From: CAVYXK01 sp963708245
GTDB taxonomy: Bacteria > Pseudomonadota > Alphaproteobacteria > Acetobacterales > Acetobacteraceae
Assembly: GCA_963708245.1 (NCBI GenBank)
Contig: OY970201.1
Coordinates: forward strand, 4,588,001 to 4,652,000
Length of the DNA: 64,000 nucleotides
Direction: 5' to 3'
Below the pieces are notes generated by a model. That model searched no databases and was not told the origin of the DNA. It saw only the letters and a list, made by a program, of their open reading frames with translations. Shown in pieces: positions 61,941 through 64,000 of this stretch (position 1 is the first letter of the stretch; each line of letters starts with the position of its first letter). Both the position numbers and the translations under genes were made by a program.

Positions 61941-62855
61941 GTGCTGCCGGTCGGATTGCCCCGGTTGCCGACCCATCGATCCCGCCCGGCGTGGCGCGGG
62001 GCGATGGGCGGCTCGGCCGCGGTTCATGCTGCCTTGGTGCTGCTCCTGCTCGTGGTTATCCGGCGGGTGGAACGGCCCGAGATCCCGGCGGAGCTACCGG
62101 TGGCGATGGTATTTGAGTCGCCAGAAACGTCAGCATCGGCACCGTTAGATCGGCACGAGCCGGAGGCGGCGACCTCGCCGTCGCCGCAGCAGGCGCCGGC
62201 ACCACCACCCCCAAAACCGACGCCGGCGCCCCCACCCCCAAAACCGGCGCCAGCGCCACCACCCCCAGAACCGGCGCCGGCGCCCCCACCCCCGCAATCA
62301 GCGCAGCCGCCACCGCCTCCCCAGGAGGCGGCACCGGCGGCGCCTGTGGTGATAGCGCCTCCCCCGGCGGATGCTGCGCCACCTGCCGTACTACCGCTGC
62401 CGCCGAGAGTGCCCCCGGCACCACCACTTCGGACCAGACCCGCTTCCCGTCCGGTCGCGCCTATGCCTGCTGCCTCGGTACCGTGGCCGGCTGCCGTTGC
62501 GGGCGCCCCCGCCCAAACGGCACTGAAACCGGCGGCAGCCTCCCCAGCAGGCGCGCCGCCGGCGCAAGTGGCCGCCGCTTGGCGTCAAGCCCTCGGCGCC
62601 TGGCTTGCGGCGCACAAGACCTATCCTGAGGAGGCACGCCGGCGTGGTGAGGAAGGCCGGACCACCGTGCGGTTTACAGTCGATCGGTCCGGCCGCGTGC
62701 TGGATGTGGAGCTGTCGCAGAGCTCGGGTTCTGAGATCCTGGACGAGGCGGCGCGCGCCATGCTGCGCGGCGCGACGCTGCCGCCGCTGCCACCGACGAT
62801 GACGCAGGAAAGGGTCACAGTGACGGTGACAATCCGCTATGCGCTGGCACCGTGA
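61941..62855 (+). CDS. tonB: TonB-family energy transducer
   Basis: The 304-residue product has one N-terminal membrane helix (SAAVHAALVLLLLVVI), a long Pro-rich periplasm-spanning linker with PAPPPPKP repeats (about 75-185), and a TonB C-terminal domain with YPEEARRRGEEGRTTVRFTV and LDEAARAMLRGATLPPLPPT. It transmits proton-motive force from ExbBD to outer-membrane receptors such as its divergent neighbour. GTG at 61941 with GAGGG upstream is preferred, since an ATG at 61872 would put the Zur-like box inside the coding region. No exbB/exbD are nearby. Confidence 0.85.
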   Translation: MLPVGLPRLPTHRSRPAWRGAMGGSAAVHAALVLLLLVVIRRVERPEIPAELPVAMVFESPETSASAPLDRHEPEAATSPSPQQAPAPPPPKPTPAPPPPKPAPAPPPPEPAPAPPPPQSAQPPPPPQEAAPAAPVVIAPPPADAAPPAVLPLPPRVPPAPPLRTRPASRPVAPMPAASVPWPAAVAGAPAQTALKPAAASPAGAPPAQVAAAWRQALGAWLAAHKTYPEEARRRGEEGRTTVRFTVDRSGRVLDVELSQSSGSEILDEAARAMLRGATLPPLPPTMTQERVTVTVTIRYALAP

Positions 62856-63098
62856 GGCCTGACCGACGCCGCCGAGTAGAGGCTAAGTCGAGCCCTTGAT
62901 CGCCACAACTTGGCCCGTCAGATCTCAAGCCGCATATCTTACCCACTGGGGAGAGGCAGAGCCGCCGTCGGACGGGCTCTACGGGCCGATCACCCGAAGG
63001 TGGGGGAAGTACCCAGTGTAGTCCCCAAGATTCGCGGTGACTAAATTAAGGTGCTTGGTGGAACTCGGGCCGTACGACGCATAGGGAGGCTTAAAATC

Positions 63099-64000
63099 AT
63101 GGCGCACGATCCAAGGCTAATCAAACACGAGGACGCGATCGACGATTTGAAACCGGCCATCCCCGACTGGATCAAGAACCTGAAGCGGCCGGCGACGCCC
63201 TGCGTGGTTCCCGCATTCGGGCCGCTCGAAGGGATTCGCGCAGTCGGCACCGGCGTGCTGATCGCGCAGCCGTATATCGGCACGAAGCTGGCCGAATTCG
63301 GCGCGGAGGTAATCCATACCGAACGCCCCGGCGGCGATGTCTTCCGCTTTACCGCCCCGCAATTGACCCGCGGTCCGCGTCCCCACGGCTGCGACGAGGC
63401 CGAGGTCACCAAAAACAAGCTATCGATGGGCCTCGATCTCAAGCACGCGCGCGGCATCGAGCTCTTGATGGCGCTGTGGAAGATTTCGGACGTTTGGATG
63501 GAATCGTCGGCGCCTGGCACGCTCGAACGCAACGGGATCACCAACGAGCTGGCGCTGGCGGTCAACCCAAGCCTCGTCATCGTGCGGGTCAGCACCTACG
63601 GGCAATACGGCAAGGAGGACTATCTCGGCCGTCCTGGCTACGACGCGATTGCGCAGGCCTATGGCGGCATGATCAACCTCACTGGCGACCCCGCAGGGCC
63701 ACCGCAGCGGGCCAAGACCTACACCGGCGATTACCTCACCGCGCTGACCGGATGGGCGGCGACCATGATGGCGCTGTGGGAGGTGAAGAAGAGCGGGCGC
63801 GGTCAGGTGATCGACCTCGCGCAATACGAAGCGGTGGCACAGACCAATGGCAATACCCTGCCACTCTACACCGGCGAAGGTGCGGTCTACGGACATACCG
63901 GAAACCGTCCGCCGGGGTTCCAGCCTTACGACACGTTCAAGTGCAGCGACGGGTGGGTCTATATCGGCGCGCTTGGCGGGCCGATTTATGACCGGGTGCC
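63099..64000 (+). CDS. CaiB/BaiF-family CoA-transferase (partial, runs off the window)
   Basis: 300 codons are visible from ATG at 63099 (AGGGAGG upstream) with no stop before the edge. The product shows family III CoA-transferase features: FGPLEGIRAVGTGVLIAQPY near 42, FGAEVIHTERPGGDVFR near 67, KNKLSMGLDLKHARG near 105, SRPGYDAIAQAYGG-like GRPGYDAIAQAYGGMINLTG near 180 and TYTGDYLTALTGWAATMMAL near 205, where the Asp after Gly is the expected catalytic residue. It moves CoA between carboxylic acids. The 243-bp gap upstream contains no gene. Confidence 0.9.
   Translation, partial: MAHDPRLIKHEDAIDDLKPAIPDWIKNLKRPATPCVVPAFGPLEGIRAVGTGVLIAQPYIGTKLAEFGAEVIHTERPGGDVFRFTAPQLTRGPRPHGCDEAEVTKNKLSMGLDLKHARGIELLMALWKISDVWMESSAPGTLERNGITNELALAVNPSLVIVRVSTYGQYGKEDYLGRPGYDAIAQAYGGMINLTGDPAGPPQRAKTYTGDYLTALTGWAATMMALWEVKKSGRGQVIDLAQYEAVAQTNGNTLPLYTGEGAVYGHTGNRPPGFQPYDTFKCSDGWVYIGALGGPIYDRV

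Noticed and set aside
62190..62330. CCCCCACC-rich tandem DNA repeats near the end
   Set aside because: They encode the Pro-rich linker of TonB (PAPPPPKP units), so they are explained by the protein and not an independent element.

Overview
The window reads as a gene-dense, GC-rich chromosomal segment of an alphaproteobacterium, most likely of the Acetobacteraceae/Rhodospirillales. This rests on gene content and order: cytochrome bo3 oxidase genes, Ku, hslV-hslU, tamA-tamB, and the housekeeping string miaB-phoH-ybeY-corC. The interspersed palindromic repeats are of a type common in such genomes. The species assignment is inference; no rRNA or tRNA gene was seen.

Layout. Positions 1-3.4 kb hold the end of a cyo operon (cyoC partial, cyoD), a GH15 glucoamylase-like enzyme and a convergent Ku gene. 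From 3.6 to 9.9 kb lies a minus-strand group of catabolic-looking oxidoreductases (LLM monooxygenase, alpha/beta hydrolase, D-2-hydroxyacid dehydrogenase, quinone oxidoreductase, class II aldolase) plus DUF488, with a relict multiheme cytochrome c fragment at one edge. From 10 to 18.7 kb there is a decayed serine hydrolase, a Uma2 protein, an ornithine-cyclodeaminase-like gene divergent from a hydantoinase/oxoprolinase B-A pair, and a LysR regulator divergent from a quinone oxidoreductase-XapX pair with a textbook T-N11-A operator. At 18.7-21.3 kb an SphA/MetA-type outer-membrane gene is broken by a complete DDE insertion sequence. The rest of the gene can be reconstructed on the far side.

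From 21.7 to 31 kb are TauE/SafE, an ankyrin protein, a TPR-sulfotransferase, a PEP-CTERM protein, a sterol-desaturase-family enzyme, and a divergent pair coding for a membrane-anchored [2Fe-2S]-adenylate/guanylate cyclase and a Crp/Fnr regulator, which looks like a self-contained cyclic-nucleotide circuit. From 31 to 38 kb there is a hydroxyisobutyrate-dehydrogenase-like gene, a frameshifted hydrolase, a small tandem-repeat protein and a 1478-residue glycosyltransferase carrying two GT2-type domains and one GT9-type domain. From 37.8 to 41.1 kb five tightly packed minus-strand genes run hslV-hslU-abrB-doc-rraA. Then come an MFS transporter, gshB and an orphan Tat-exported substrate-binding protein, followed by tamB/tamA, a PlsC-type acyltransferase and miaB-phoH-ybeY-corC.

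The last 8 kb is scarred: a repeat-rich spacer, a hypothetical gene with a near-perfect sigma-70 promoter placed so that its mRNA should be leaderless, a VOC-family fragment, a frameshifted Tat-exported amine oxidase, and a transposase remnant. A TonB-dependent receptor divergent from a tonB gene follows, sharing a Zur-box-like palindrome, and the window ends inside a CaiB-type CoA-transferase.

At least eight broken genes or remnants are visible, so the accessory parts of this segment are decaying while the housekeeping blocks are intact. The best candidates for new biology are the redox-cyclase/Crp module, the triple-domain glycosyltransferase with its repeat-protein neighbour, the TA pair immediately downstream of the HslVU protease, and the putative zinc-regulated TonB/receptor pair.
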